DNA of 64,000 nucleotides from Solirubrobacter deserti (lineage in GTDB: Bacteria > Actinomycetota > Thermoleophilia > Solirubrobacterales > Solirubrobacteraceae), in NCBI RefSeq assembly GCF_027587175.1, contig NZ_JAPCID010000027.1, forward strand, positions 38,925-102,924, given 5' to 3'. Shown here in pieces: positions 32,345 through 42,103 of this stretch. How positions within the stretch are numbered: the first letter of the stretch is position 1; each line of letters begins with the position of its first letter. The notes beneath the pieces were generated by a model. It ran no database searches, was not told where the DNA came from, and saw only the letters and a program-made list of their open reading frames with translations. The position numbers and the translations under genes are program-made.

Positions 32345-33735
32345 TGACGCTGGTGGTCGTGGACGCGGTGGGCCTGACACCGCGCGCCCTCAAGCACATG
32401 CCGCGCACGTCCAAGCTCGGCGCGGACGGCTTCTCGGCCGCCCTGGACCCGATCGTCCCGGCCGTCACCTGCTCGGTGCAGGCGTCGTTCGTGACCGGCA
32501 AGACGCCGGCCGACCACGGCATCGTCGGCAACGGCTGGTACTTCCGCGACCTCGGCGAAGTGTTCCTCTGGCGCCAGCACAACAAGCTCGTGCAGGGCGA
32601 GAAGGTGTGGGAGACGGCGCGCCGCGCCAAGAGCGACTTCCGCGTCGCGAACATCTGCTGGTGGTACGCGATGGGCGCCTCCACCGACCTGACGGTCACG
32701 CCGCGGCCGATCTATCACGCGGACGGCGCCAAGTCGCCGGACTGCTACACGTTTCCGCCGCAGCTGCACGACAACCTGGTCAACCCGCTCGGCGAGTTCC
32801 CGCTGTTCCAGTACTGGGGCCCGACGGCGAGCATCAAGTCGACCAAGTGGATCGCGGACGCCACGAAGATCGTGCTCGACAACGAGCGCCTGGACATGGC
32901 GCTCGTGTACCTGCCGCACCTGGACTACGACCACCAGCGGTTCGGCCCCGAGGGTCCGGAGGCGGCGAATGCGGCGCGCGAGCTCGACGAGGTCCTCGGC
33001 GACCTGATCGACCACTGCCGCCTGCGCGGCCACCAGATCGTCGTGCTCAGCGAGTACGGCATCACCGAGGCGCGCCGCCCGGTCGAGATCAACCGCGCGC
33101 TGCGCCGCGCCGGCCTTCTGAACGTGTACACGCAAACCGGGATGGAGTACCTGGACCCGTGGACCTCGCGCGCGTTCTGCGTATCCGACCACCAGATCGG
33201 GCACGTGTACGTCCCGAACGCCGCGGATCTGGACGCCGTGCGCGAGGTCGTCGCGAACCTGGACGGCGTGGGGCAGGTGCTCGAGGGCGAGTCGCTGGCC
33301 GCCGCCGGGCTCAACCACGAGCGCTCCGGCGAGCTCGTCGTGCTCGCCGAGCGCGACGCCTGGTTCACCTACCACTACTGGCTCGACAACGCGCGCGCTC
33401 CGGACTTCGGCCAGCAGGTGGAGATCCACCGCAAGCCGGGCTACGACCCCGCCGAGCTGTTCTGGGACCCGGACGACGAGAAGGGCGCGAAGATCCGCGG
33501 CGCGAAGGCGCTCGTGCGTAAGAAGGCCGGCTTCCGGTACGTGCTGAGCGTGGTCGGCCTGGACGCGTCCAAGTACGTCAAGGGCACGCACGGCCTGTTG
33601 CCGCCGGGCGACGAGGACGGGCCGGTGTTCCTGTGCAGCGAGACCTCGCACGCGCGTGACCGCGTCGCGGCCACCGACGTCCGCGATCTGCTGCTCGACC
33701 TCGCCGGCGTGCGCGAGAGCGTGCGCGCCGGCTAG
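32344..33735 (+). CDS. EboF-like alkaline phosphatase/nucleotide pyrophosphatase
   Basis: A 463-residue alkaline-phosphatase-superfamily protein. The first metal aspartate is in VVVDAVG, the probable Thr nucleophile in VPAVTCSVQASFVTGKTP, and further metal ligands in LPHLDYDHQRFGP, VLSEYGITE and SDHQIGHVYV. The predicted activity is removal of phosphate or hydrolysis of a phosphodiester. It is the last gene of the seven-gene ebo-type run and corresponds to the EboF position. A hairpin follows the stop codon. Confidence 0.84.
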   Translation: MTLVVVDAVGLTPRALKHMPRTSKLGADGFSAALDPIVPAVTCSVQASFVTGKTPADHGIVGNGWYFRDLGEVFLWRQHNKLVQGEKVWETARRAKSDFRVANICWWYAMGASTDLTVTPRPIYHADGAKSPDCYTFPPQLHDNLVNPLGEFPLFQYWGPTASIKSTKWIADATKIVLDNERLDMALVYLPHLDYDHQRFGPEGPEAANAARELDEVLGDLIDHCRLRGHQIVVLSEYGITEARRPVEINRALRRAGLLNVYTQTGMEYLDPWTSRAFCVSDHQIGHVYVPNAADLDAVREVVANLDGVGQVLEGESLAAAGLNHERSGELVVLAERDAWFTYHYWLDNARAPDFGQQVEIHRKPGYDPAELFWDPDDEKGAKIRGAKALVRKKAGFRYVLSVVGLDASKYVKGTHGLLPPGDEDGPVFLCSETSHARDRVAATDVRDLLLDLAGVRESVRAG

Positions 33736-33745
33736 CGCCGCGCAC

Positions 33746-33774
33746 GGGCTCGTCGCGCTCTACGCGGCGAGCCC
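33746..33774. terminator. Hairpin between convergent ebo-type operon and ROK gene
   Basis: An inverted repeat with GGGCTCG at 33746-33752 and CGAGCCC at 33768-33774, extended inward by further partial pairing, lies directly after the phosphatase stop and across the stop codon of the convergent ROK gene. It has no clear T tract. It may serve as a bidirectional terminator. Confidence 0.4.
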
Positions 33775-34926
33775 GGCCTGGATGGCGCGGTCCACGGCCT
33801 CGGGCGCGAGGACGTGCTCGATCACCATGATCGCCGCGCCGATCGCGCCGGCGCGATCGCCCAGGCGCGAGGGCACGATCCGCAGATCGCCCGTGGCGAG
33901 CGGGAGCGAGCGCTGGAAGATGACCTCGCGCACGCCCGCGAGCAGCTGCTGGTGGGCTTCGGCGATGTCGCCGCCGATGACGATCGCGCCCGGGTTGAAG
34001 AAGTTCACGCAGCCGGCGAGGACCTCGCCGAGGTAGCGGCCGGCGTCGCGCACGGCCTGGATGGCCTGCGGCTCGCCGGCGCGGACGAGCGTCACGACGT
34101 CGCGCGAGGACTCGGCGTGCAGGCCCCCGGCCGTGAGGTTGGAAGCGAGCGCGCGGCCGCCGGCGACGGCCTCCAGGCAGCCGATGTTGCCGCAGCGGCA
34201 GATGACCTCGTCGTGGCCGGCGAGGCGGACGTGGCCGATGTCGCCCGCGGCGCCCTGGGCGCCGCGATGGATGCGGCGGCCGGCGACGATGCCGCAGCCG
34301 ATGCCGGTGCCGATCTTCACGTACAGCAGGTGCTCGATGTCGCGCCAGTGGGTCCAGTGCTCACCGAGCGCCATGATGTTCACGTCGTTGTCGACGAGCA
34401 CGGGCGCGTCGTAGTGCGAGGCGAACCAGCCGGGAACCGAGAACCCGTCCCAGCCCGGCATGATCGGCGGGGCGACGGGCTCGCCGCGCGAGAACGCGAC
34501 CGGGCCCGGGACGCCCACGCCGATGCCCCGGACGTCGTGCGCGCCGCGGTTGATCTCGGCGAGCAGGCCGGCGAACGCCTCGTTGACGTGCGCGAGCACG
34601 ATCTCGGGGCCGTCGGCGATGTCGAGGTCGAACGTCGTCTCGGCGAGCGGCGCGCCCGCCAGGTCGGAGATCACCAGGCGCGAATGGGTGGCGCCGAGGT
34701 CGGCCACGAGCACCACGCCGGCGCCCTGGTTGAAGGCGAGCACCGTCGGCGGGCGGCCGCCCGTGGACGCGCTGCCGCCGGCCTCGTAGACGAGCTGGTG
34801 GGCGAGCAGGGCGTCGAGACGCTGCGCAACGGTGGAGCGAGCCAGACCGGTTCGGCGCACGAGATCCGCACGGGTGACGGCCTCGCCGTTGCGGATCAGG
34901 CGGAGCAGCGATCCCGCCCCGGTCAT
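33760..34926 (-). CDS. ROK-family transcriptional repressor
   Basis: A 388-residue ROK protein: an N-terminal MarR-like winged helix (VTRADLVRRTGLARSTVAQRLDALL, residues 18-42) joined to a sugar-kinase fold. The kinase part has the phosphate loop DLGATHS, the ExGH-type loop AAGDIGHVRL and the zinc motif CRCGNIGCLE. ROK repressors sense sugars or their phosphates and control sugar genes. Its own targets are not shown; nearby candidates are the secreted sugar-isomerase gene with its palindromic operator, or the ebo-type operon. Confidence 0.92.
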   Translation of the reverse strand: MTGAGSLLRLIRNGEAVTRADLVRRTGLARSTVAQRLDALLAHQLVYEAGGSASTGGRPPTVLAFNQGAGVVLVADLGATHSRLVISDLAGAPLAETTFDLDIADGPEIVLAHVNEAFAGLLAEINRGAHDVRGIGVGVPGPVAFSRGEPVAPPIMPGWDGFSVPGWFASHYDAPVLVDNDVNIMALGEHWTHWRDIEHLLYVKIGTGIGCGIVAGRRIHRGAQGAAGDIGHVRLAGHDEVICRCGNIGCLEAVAGGRALASNLTAGGLHAESSRDVVTLVRAGEPQAIQAVRDAGRYLGEVLAGCVNFFNPGAIVIGGDIAEAHQQLLAGVREVIFQRSLPLATGDLRIVPSRLGDRAGAIGAAIMVIEHVLAPEAVDRAIQAGLAA

Positions 34927-35041
34927 GTGACTTGGTTCGATCGATCGGCCGCCATCGACGAAAGTAAAGCAGAGGAAGCGGCGGCTTTGGTGCGCTACCG
35001 GGTGGAAAGTTCCTGCTGCATTCCGGCAAAAGTTGCCGCAG
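34927..35041. promoter_or_regulatory. ROK gene upstream region with a short palindrome
   Basis: The 115-base gap upstream of the ROK gene is less GC-rich and has several ACTTT-like runs on the minus strand. A perfect inverted repeat, CGGCAA then AAG then TTGCCG, lies at 35024-35038, just after the MarR stop. It may be an autoregulatory operator or a short terminator stem. No clear -35/-10 pair was found. Confidence 0.35.
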
Positions 35042-35550
35042 CTACTCGAAGCCGTCGGCGTCCGCGCGCAGGCGGTGGAGCAGGCGCGTGATGGCGTCGA
35101 GCTCCTCGGCCGCCAGCGGCTCCGTGCCGAAGTGGATGCGGTTCAGGACGGCGGTCGCCTCCTCAGCGGTCTGACGACCTTTATCGGTGAGCGCGGCAAG
35201 GGTCGTCCGGCGGTCCCGCTCGTGGGGTTCGCGCGTGACGAAGCCGCTGCGCTCGAGCCCGTCGATGATGTTGGTGACGCTCGTCCGGTGCACCTGCAGC
35301 CGGTCTCCCATCTTCCCGAGCGGCAGCGAGCCGCGCCGGCTGTAGTAGAGGAGCATCAGCGCCTCGTAGCGCGGGAACGTCAGGTCGAACGGCTTCAGCG
35401 TGTCGTTGAGCCGAGCGAGCAGGATCTGCTGCACGCGCATGATGCTCGTGACCGCCGCCATCGACGGGACCGGCTCATCACCGAAGTGCTTGGCCCAGTT
35501 GCGGGCCGCCTCGTGGACTGGATCGAAATTCGGCAGGTCGCCGAGGGTAC

Positions 35551-37129
<1,579 letters not shown>

Positions 37130-37155
<26 letters not shown>

Positions 37156-38131
37156 GGATGCTCGGAGGTGAGATAGTTGGAAGTCCTCGTATCCTACCCC
37201 AGAGGACGCCGATTCCATACGGGCTCAGCAGGTTTCGCAGCCCGCGCGCGCTCTGACCGAGCGATTGCAGCGTCCATGTGAGCGCGAGCCGCCGGGGAAC
37301 GCCCTTCTCGTGCAGGGTGCGTGCGAGCGCGAACGGCCGCGGCCTCGAGAACGCGACGTGCCGGAGCCGGCCAGGGTGGCGGGCCGCGAGCGGCGCCGCT
37401 GACGTGCCGTACGCGAACCGGCGCCGCATGACGTGCGATTCGTGGTGCAGCACGACCACGCTCGGGTCGTAGACGACGCGGTGCCCGGCGTCGAGCAGCC
37501 GCCAGACGAGGTCGACGTCCTCGCCGTAGCGCAGCCCTTCGTCGAACCGCACCGGCGTGCGCACGATCAGCGCCGCGCTCGGCACGTACGGCTGGTTGCG
37601 GTCCGGGCCGAGGTCGAGCGGAGAACGGCGCCGGTTGGCGGCCCGGATCCGCGGCGCGACCGCGGTCACGCGCGGATCGTCGAAGTGCCCCGCGAGCCGC
37701 TCGGTCCAGTCCGGCGGCGGCAGCGTGTCCGCGTCCAGGAAGGCGACGAGCTCGGTGCTCGCGTGGTCGAGCCCGGTGTTGCGCGCGGCGGCCGGCCCGC
37801 CGCACCGGTCCCGCCGGATCGCGCCGGGGATGGGGGAGGCCGAGCCGTCGTCGACGACGATCGTGCGCTCGTCGACCGGAGCCAGGATGGGCCCGTCCTT
37901 CACCGGGATGACGACGGTCACGTCGACGCGCTTCGGGGCGGGGCGCGGGTGGGCGAAGCCGGCGTCGAGCAGGCGCTCGCCGAGCCGTTGCTGTGCGGGC
38001 GAGGCGGTGTCGGCGAGCAATGCGCGGAGCGCGCCGGGACCCTCCTCGGTCAGGCGGATGATGCGTCCGCGCGCGGCGAGGACGCGGCCGCCGTCATAGA
38101 GGCGGACCGCCGGGTCGAGGATGAGCCTCAC
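37130..38131 (-). CDS. mftF: Mycofactocin glycosyltransferase MftF
   Basis: A 333-residue family-2 glycosyltransferase. The GT-A core begins [10 protein letters not shown], followed by [24 protein letters not shown] and the metal-binding [13 protein letters not shown]. Its short N-terminal domain ([18 protein letters not shown]) is the mycofactocin-type extension. MftF adds the oligoglucan chain to mycofactocin. It is shorter than the mycobacterial enzyme (about 470 residues), mainly at the C-terminus, and ends overlapping the mutase start. GTG start coupled to the SDR stop. Confidence 0.86.
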
Positions 38132-38922
38132 AAGGACAGGCCGCCGTCGACGGCGTAGTTCGCGCCGGTGACCGCGCGGGACGCGGGGCTCGCGAGGAAG
38201 GCGATCACCGCGGCGACCTCGCCGGGCTCGAGCAGGCGCCCGAGCGGCTGCTTGGCGGCGAACGCCTCAGCCGACTCGAGGTCGTAGAGCCGCGCGCTCT
38301 CGTCGAGGATCGGCGTGCGCGTGCACCCGGGGGAGACGGTGTTGGCGGTGACGCCGGAGCCGCCGAGCTCGACGGCCAGCGCGCGCACGAACCCCGTGAC
38401 GCCCGCCTTGGTCGCGCAGTACGCGGCGAGCATCGGCAGCCCGCGCGTGGCGGCGGCCGATGCGACCGCGATGAAGCGTCCTTCCCGCGGCTCCGGCCGG
38501 CGCAGCAGCGCGGGCACGCCGGCCCGCGCGGCGGCCAGGACGCCACCGAGGTTGACCTCGAGCACCGCCGCCTCCTGCTCGGGCGGCACTTCCCACGCGG
38601 GGACGCCGCCCGCGATCACGCCCGCGGCAGCGACGATCACGTCGAGCGCGCCGCCCGCGGCTTCGATCACCGCCCGCAGCGCCTCGGCGTCGGCGGCGTC
38701 GGCCTGCACCGGCGTGACGCGCCCGGCGCCGCCGGCGTCGGCGGCCGCGTCCGCCTCCGCGGCGTCCGGACCGCGGCTGAAGCGGCCCATGGCGTACGGG
38801 AGGCGCGCGTCGTCGTCGCCCCGATCGACCGCGATCACGTCGTACCCGTCGGCCTTGAGCCGCGCGACGGTCGCCGCCCCGATCCCGCGCGCCGCGCCCG
38901 TGACGAGTGCGAGCCGCGTCAA
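38128..38922 (-). CDS. Mycofactocin-coupled short-chain dehydrogenase
   Basis: A 264-residue SDR. The cofactor loop is TGAARGIG, the catalytic set is Ser in VASAAATRG with Tyr-Lys in AAYCATKAG, and the C-terminus is [19 protein letters not shown] long insertion after the second strand (about residues 33-65) and its place between mftE and mftF identify it as the mycofactocin-associated SDR type, in which nicotinamide stays bound and is re-oxidised by mycofactocin. It starts at a TTG that overlaps the mftE TGA. Confidence 0.86.
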   Translation of the reverse strand: MTRLALVTGAARGIGAATVARLKADGYDVIAVDRGDDDARLPYAMGRFSRGPDAAEADAAADAGGAGRVTPVQADAADAEALRAVIEAAGGALDVIVAAAGVIAGGVPAWEVPPEQEAAVLEVNLGGVLAAARAGVPALLRRPEPREGRFIAVASAAATRGLPMLAAYCATKAGVTGFVRALAVELGGSGVTANTVSPGCTRTPILDESARLYDLESAEAFAAKQPLGRLLEPGEVAAVIAFLASPASRAVTGANYAVDGGLSL

Positions 38923-39641
38923 GGGCGCCCCTCCGCGGCGGCGCCGCCCGCACGCGGCGGGGAGGGGTGCGGTCGGAAAGCTGCCTGAGAGGAAGCTTTG
39001 CGACCGCACCCCCCGAGCCAGGCCGTGGTGAACGCCACGAGATCCGCGACGGCGCGGGCGAGGAGCGCGTGGCCCTCGCCAGCCGAGGCGCCGGCGGCGT
39101 CGCCGAGCACGCCGTTCGGTGCGACCGCGCGCACGCCGCCCGCCACCAACGCGGGCATGAGCGAGGCGAGCGGCTCGGTCGCCCCGGCCGGGCGCGCGGC
39201 GCCGACGAGCTCCGGGGCGAGCGCGAGCATCAGCGACGTCTCGACCCGCCCGGCGTGCGCGTCGCCGCCGAACGACGGCGACCATGCGCGCGCGTCCGGC
39301 AGCGCGCGCATCGCTTCGGCGAGCGGCTCGGCGTTGCCTCCGTGCCCGCACACGAACAGCATCGGCCCGGGCCACGACCGCGCCAGCTGGACAAGCACGA
39401 GGCGGAGCGCCTCCCGCCCGATCGACAACGTCCCCGCGAACCCCGCGTGCTCGCCGGAGGAGCCGTACGGCAACGCCGGCGCCACCACGACGTCGTCACG
39501 CGCCGCGGCCAGCCCGGCCGCGAGCGCGCACGCGATCGTCGTGTCCGTGCCGAGCGGCAGGTGCGGGCCGTGCTGCTCGGTCGCGCCGAGCGGCACGACC
39601 GCCACCGCGGCGGTCACGGCCGGAGACGCGAGCTCAGCCAA
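38919..39641 (-). CDS. mftE: Mycofactocin precursor peptide peptidase MftE
   Basis: A 240-residue creatininase-family metallopeptidase. Metal ligands lie in VPLGATEQHGPHLPLGTD, FVCGHGGNAE and the Glu/His positions between. MftE releases the C-terminal Val-Tyr-derived unit from the MftA peptide. The probable TTG start at 39641 overlaps the mftD stop. The last 30 residues (after FTTAWLGG) are Arg/Pro-rich, unlike the family, and are encoded by a large palindrome inserted near the gene's end. Confidence 0.87.
   Translation of the reverse strand: MAELASPAVTAAVAVVPLGATEQHGPHLPLGTDTTIACALAAGLAAARDDVVVAPALPYGSSGEHAGFAGTLSIGREALRLVLVQLARSWPGPMLFVCGHGGNAEPLAEAMRALPDARAWSPSFGGDAHAGRVETSLMLALAPELVGAARPAGATEPLASLMPALVAGGVRAVAPNGVLGDAAGASAGEGHALLARAVADLVAFTTAWLGGCGRKASSQAAFRPHPSPPRAGGAAAEGRP
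38964..39012. repeat. Large imperfect palindrome inside the 3' end of mftE
   Basis: A 12-base arm GGGGTGCGGTCG (38964-38975) pairs perfectly with CGACCGCACCCC (39001-39012). After a one-base mismatch a further six pairs (AAAGCT with AGCTTT) close on an 11-base loop. It is read through in the mftE frame and encodes an Arg/Pro-rich tail. It differs in sequence from the palindrome at the amidase, so it is a second type of small repeat or hairpin. It could also be an intra-operon processing or attenuation site. Confidence 0.7.
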
Positions 39642-40788
39642 GCCGGCGATGGAACCCCTCCGGGACCAGCAGATCGTGCACCGACAACTCCTGGACCGAC
39701 GCACGGCCGAGCCCCAGCAGCGCGGAGTCGATCCCGGTCTTGAACACGTCGAGCACGTTCTCGACGCCCGGCTGCCCGTGGGCCGCCAGCCCCCACAGGT
39801 ACGGCCGGCCGATCATCACCGCCCGGGCGCCGAGCGCCAGCGCCTTCACGACGTCGCTGCCGCGCCGCACGCCGCCGTCGAGCACGACCTCGGCGCGGTC
39901 GCCGACCGCCTCGACGACGGCCGCCAGCGCCCGCACCGACGCCGGCGTCCCGTCCAGGTTGTTCCCCCCGTGGTTGGACACCGACAGCGCCGTCGCGCCC
40001 ACGTCGTCCACCGCGCGCACCGCGTCGTCGACCCGCATCACGCCCTTGACCATGAACGGCCCGTCCCACAGTCCGCGCAGCCACGCCAGGTCCGCCCAGG
40101 ACGGCGGCGGTGTGCCCATCCACTCGCCGTAGGCGGCGAAGAACCCGGGCGCGCCCTCCACGTTGGGCACGCCGAGATCCGGGAGCGCGCCCGAGCGCAC
40201 CCAGCGCGCCAGCCACACCGGCCGCAGCGCCACCTCGGGCGCGAAGCGCGCCATCGTCCGCAGATCCAGCTGTGAGGGGATCGTCGGCGACCCCCAGTCC
40301 CGTGCGTGCGAGAACGTCCAGTCGAGCGTGACGATCAGCCCCGCCGCGCCCGCCGCCCGCGCCCGCTCCACGCGGGCCGCGATCGCCTCCCGCGACCCCG
40401 CCCAGTACAGCTGCGCGAACGTCTTCGCACACAGCGGCAGGATCTCCTCGATCGCGGTCGAGGCCAAAGCGCTCAACCCCATCGCCGTCCCGCGTGAAGC
40501 CGCCGCCCGCGCCACCGCCCGCTCGCCCTCCGGGTGCACGGCCTGCACACCCGTCGGCGACAGCAGCACGGGCAGATCCACGTCCACACCCATCACCGAC
40601 GTCGCCTGCGAGCGCACCGCCGACCCGCCGGCCACGTGCGGCGCGAACCCCAACTCCGCGAACGCGTCGAGGTTGTCCCGGTAGGTCTGCCCGCGCTCGG
40701 CCCCGGCGAGGATCGCCTTGTAGACCGAGCGCGGCAACGTGCGCCGAGCCCGCCGCTGTGCCTCCGCGACCGACTCGAACCACGCCAT
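39634..40788 (-). CDS. mftD: Mycofactocin FMN-dependent oxidase MftD
   Basis: A 384-residue FMN enzyme of the L-lactate dehydrogenase/2-hydroxy-acid oxidase family. The N-terminus FESVAEAQRRARRTLPRSVYKAI, the FMN region LSPTGVQAVHPEGERAVARAAA, the active-site VSNHGGNNLDGTPAS and the phosphate-binding VVLDGGVRRGSDVVKALALGARAVMIGRPYLWGL are all present. MftD oxidatively deaminates the Val-Tyr-derived lactam to pre-mycofactocin, creating the redox centre. The ATG overlaps the mftC stop by one base. Confidence 0.92.
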   Translation of the reverse strand: MAWFESVAEAQRRARRTLPRSVYKAILAGAERGQTYRDNLDAFAELGFAPHVAGGSAVRSQATSVMGVDVDLPVLLSPTGVQAVHPEGERAVARAAASRGTAMGLSALASTAIEEILPLCAKTFAQLYWAGSREAIAARVERARAAGAAGLIVTLDWTFSHARDWGSPTIPSQLDLRTMARFAPEVALRPVWLARWVRSGALPDLGVPNVEGAPGFFAAYGEWMGTPPPSWADLAWLRGLWDGPFMVKGVMRVDDAVRAVDDVGATALSVSNHGGNNLDGTPASVRALAAVVEAVGDRAEVVLDGGVRRGSDVVKALALGARAVMIGRPYLWGLAAHGQPGVENVLDVFKTGIDSALLGLGRASVQELSVHDLLVPEGFHRRLG

Positions 40789-41969
40789 CAGACCGGCGAC
40801 TCGTCGCAGAGCTTCACGCGCGAGTGATCCTGGGACGGCCGCGGCCGCTCGCCGCGCCGCGCGCGCTCGCCGTGCCCGAAGACGCACTCCGGGTCCGGCC
40901 CGGCCAGCGGCAGCCCGGTGAAGAACTTCGCCGCCATGCAGCCGCCGCGGCACGCGTCGTACATCGAGCACGACCCGCACGCGCCCGCCGCCTGCGGCTC
41001 TCGCAGCTCGCGAAACAGCGACGAGTCCCGCCACACCGTCCCGAATCCGGCGTCGCGCACGTTGCCGGCCAGGAACGTCTCGTGGATCGCGAACGGGCAC
41101 GCATAGACGTCGCCGATCGGGTCGATCAGGCACACGACGCGCCCCGCGCCGCACAGGTTGAGCCCCGGCAGCGCCTTCCCGTACGCACCCAGGTGGAAGA
41201 ACGAGTCGCCGGTCAGCACGTCCTCGCCGTGCGCGAGCAGCCACTCGTACACCGCCCGTTGCTGCTGGCGCGTGGGATGCAGCTCGTCCCACACGTCCGC
41301 GCCGCGTCCGGAAGGCCGCAGCCGCGTGAGCCGGAGCGTCGCGCCGAATTCGTCCGCGATCGCCTTGAACGCGTCCAGCTGATCCGCGTTCTCGCGCGTG
41401 ATGACGACGCTGAGCTTCGCGCCCATCCCCGCCAGCAATCCGAGCGCGCGCATCGCGGTCGCGTACGACCCCACGCCGCGCACGCGGTCGTTGACCTCCG
41501 CGGTCGCGCCGTCGAGCGAGACCTGCACGTCCACGTAGTCCGACGCCCGCAGCCACTCGGCCCGTGCCGCATCGATCCGCGACCCGTTGGTGGAGAACTT
41601 CACGCCCACGTGATGCGCGGTGGCGTACTCGACGAGCTCCCAGAAGTCGCGCCGCACGGTCGGCTCGCCGCCGCCGATGTTCACGTAGAAGACCTGCATG
41701 CGCTCGAGCTCGTCGATGACCGCCTTGCACTCGGCGGTCGTCAGCTCGCGCGGGTCCCGCCGTCCGGAGGACGACAGGCAGTGCACGCACGCGAGGTTGC
41801 AGGCGTACGTGAGCTCCCACGTGAGGCAGATCGGCGCGTTCAGCCCGCGCTCGAACTCGTCGTTGAGCGGCCGCGACGCCTGGGACCGCCGGCGCATGAA
41901 GCTCAGCCGTCGCGTGTCGAAGTCGTAGGCCAGCGCGCCGAAGCGCTCGGGCCGAAGCGCCGCGCCCAT
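40788..41969 (-). CDS. mftC: Mycofactocin radical SAM maturase MftC with an N-terminal MftB remnant
   Basis: A 393-residue radical SAM/SPASM enzyme that decarboxylates and crosslinks the Val-Tyr end of MftA. The SAM cluster is Cys57, Cys61 and Cys64 (CNLACVHC), the SPASM cysteines are in GACGSCSMYDACRGGC, and the end CDESPV matches MftC. MftC proper starts about NDEFERGLNAPICLTWELTY (residue 36). The first 25 residues (ALRPERFGALAYDFDTRRL) match the beginning of MftB, the separate peptide-binding chaperone of other species. Its winged-helix part is missing, so this looks like an internal deletion that fused the remnant to MftC. The ATG overlaps the mftA stop. Confidence 0.93.
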   Translation of the reverse strand: MGAALRPERFGALAYDFDTRRLSFMRRRSQASRPLNDEFERGLNAPICLTWELTYACNLACVHCLSSSGRRDPRELTTAECKAVIDELERMQVFYVNIGGGEPTVRRDFWELVEYATAHHVGVKFSTNGSRIDAARAEWLRASDYVDVQVSLDGATAEVNDRVRGVGSYATAMRALGLLAGMGAKLSVVITRENADQLDAFKAIADEFGATLRLTRLRPSGRGADVWDELHPTRQQQRAVYEWLLAHGEDVLTGDSFFHLGAYGKALPGLNLCGAGRVVCLIDPIGDVYACPFAIHETFLAGNVRDAGFGTVWRDSSLFRELREPQAAGACGSCSMYDACRGGCMAAKFFTGLPLAGPDPECVFGHGERARRGERPRPSQDHSRVKLCDESPV

Positions 41970-42088
41970 CAGTAGACGCCGCACATCCCGTCGATCGACA
42001 CCTCCTCAACGACGAGATCCTCCTCCACCAGCTCCTCGACGGGCGCCTCTTCGACCTCGACCTCGGGCTCGACGACCGGATCCGGCAT
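41969..42088 (-). CDS. mftA: Mycofactocin precursor peptide MftA
   Basis: A 39-residue, very acidic peptide (alternating Val/Glu/Pro) ending in the diagnostic IDGMCGVY. The last two residues, Val-Tyr, are the source of the redox cofactor mycofactocin; MftC modifies them and MftE and MftD finish the process. AAGGGAG stands before the ATG. Its TGA overlaps the ATG of mftC by one base, as mftA does with mftB elsewhere. Confidence 0.95.
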   Translation of the reverse strand: MPDPVVEPEVEVEEAPVEELVEEDLVVEEVSIDGMCGVY

Positions 42089-42103
42089 GGTTCTCTCCCT
42101 TCG

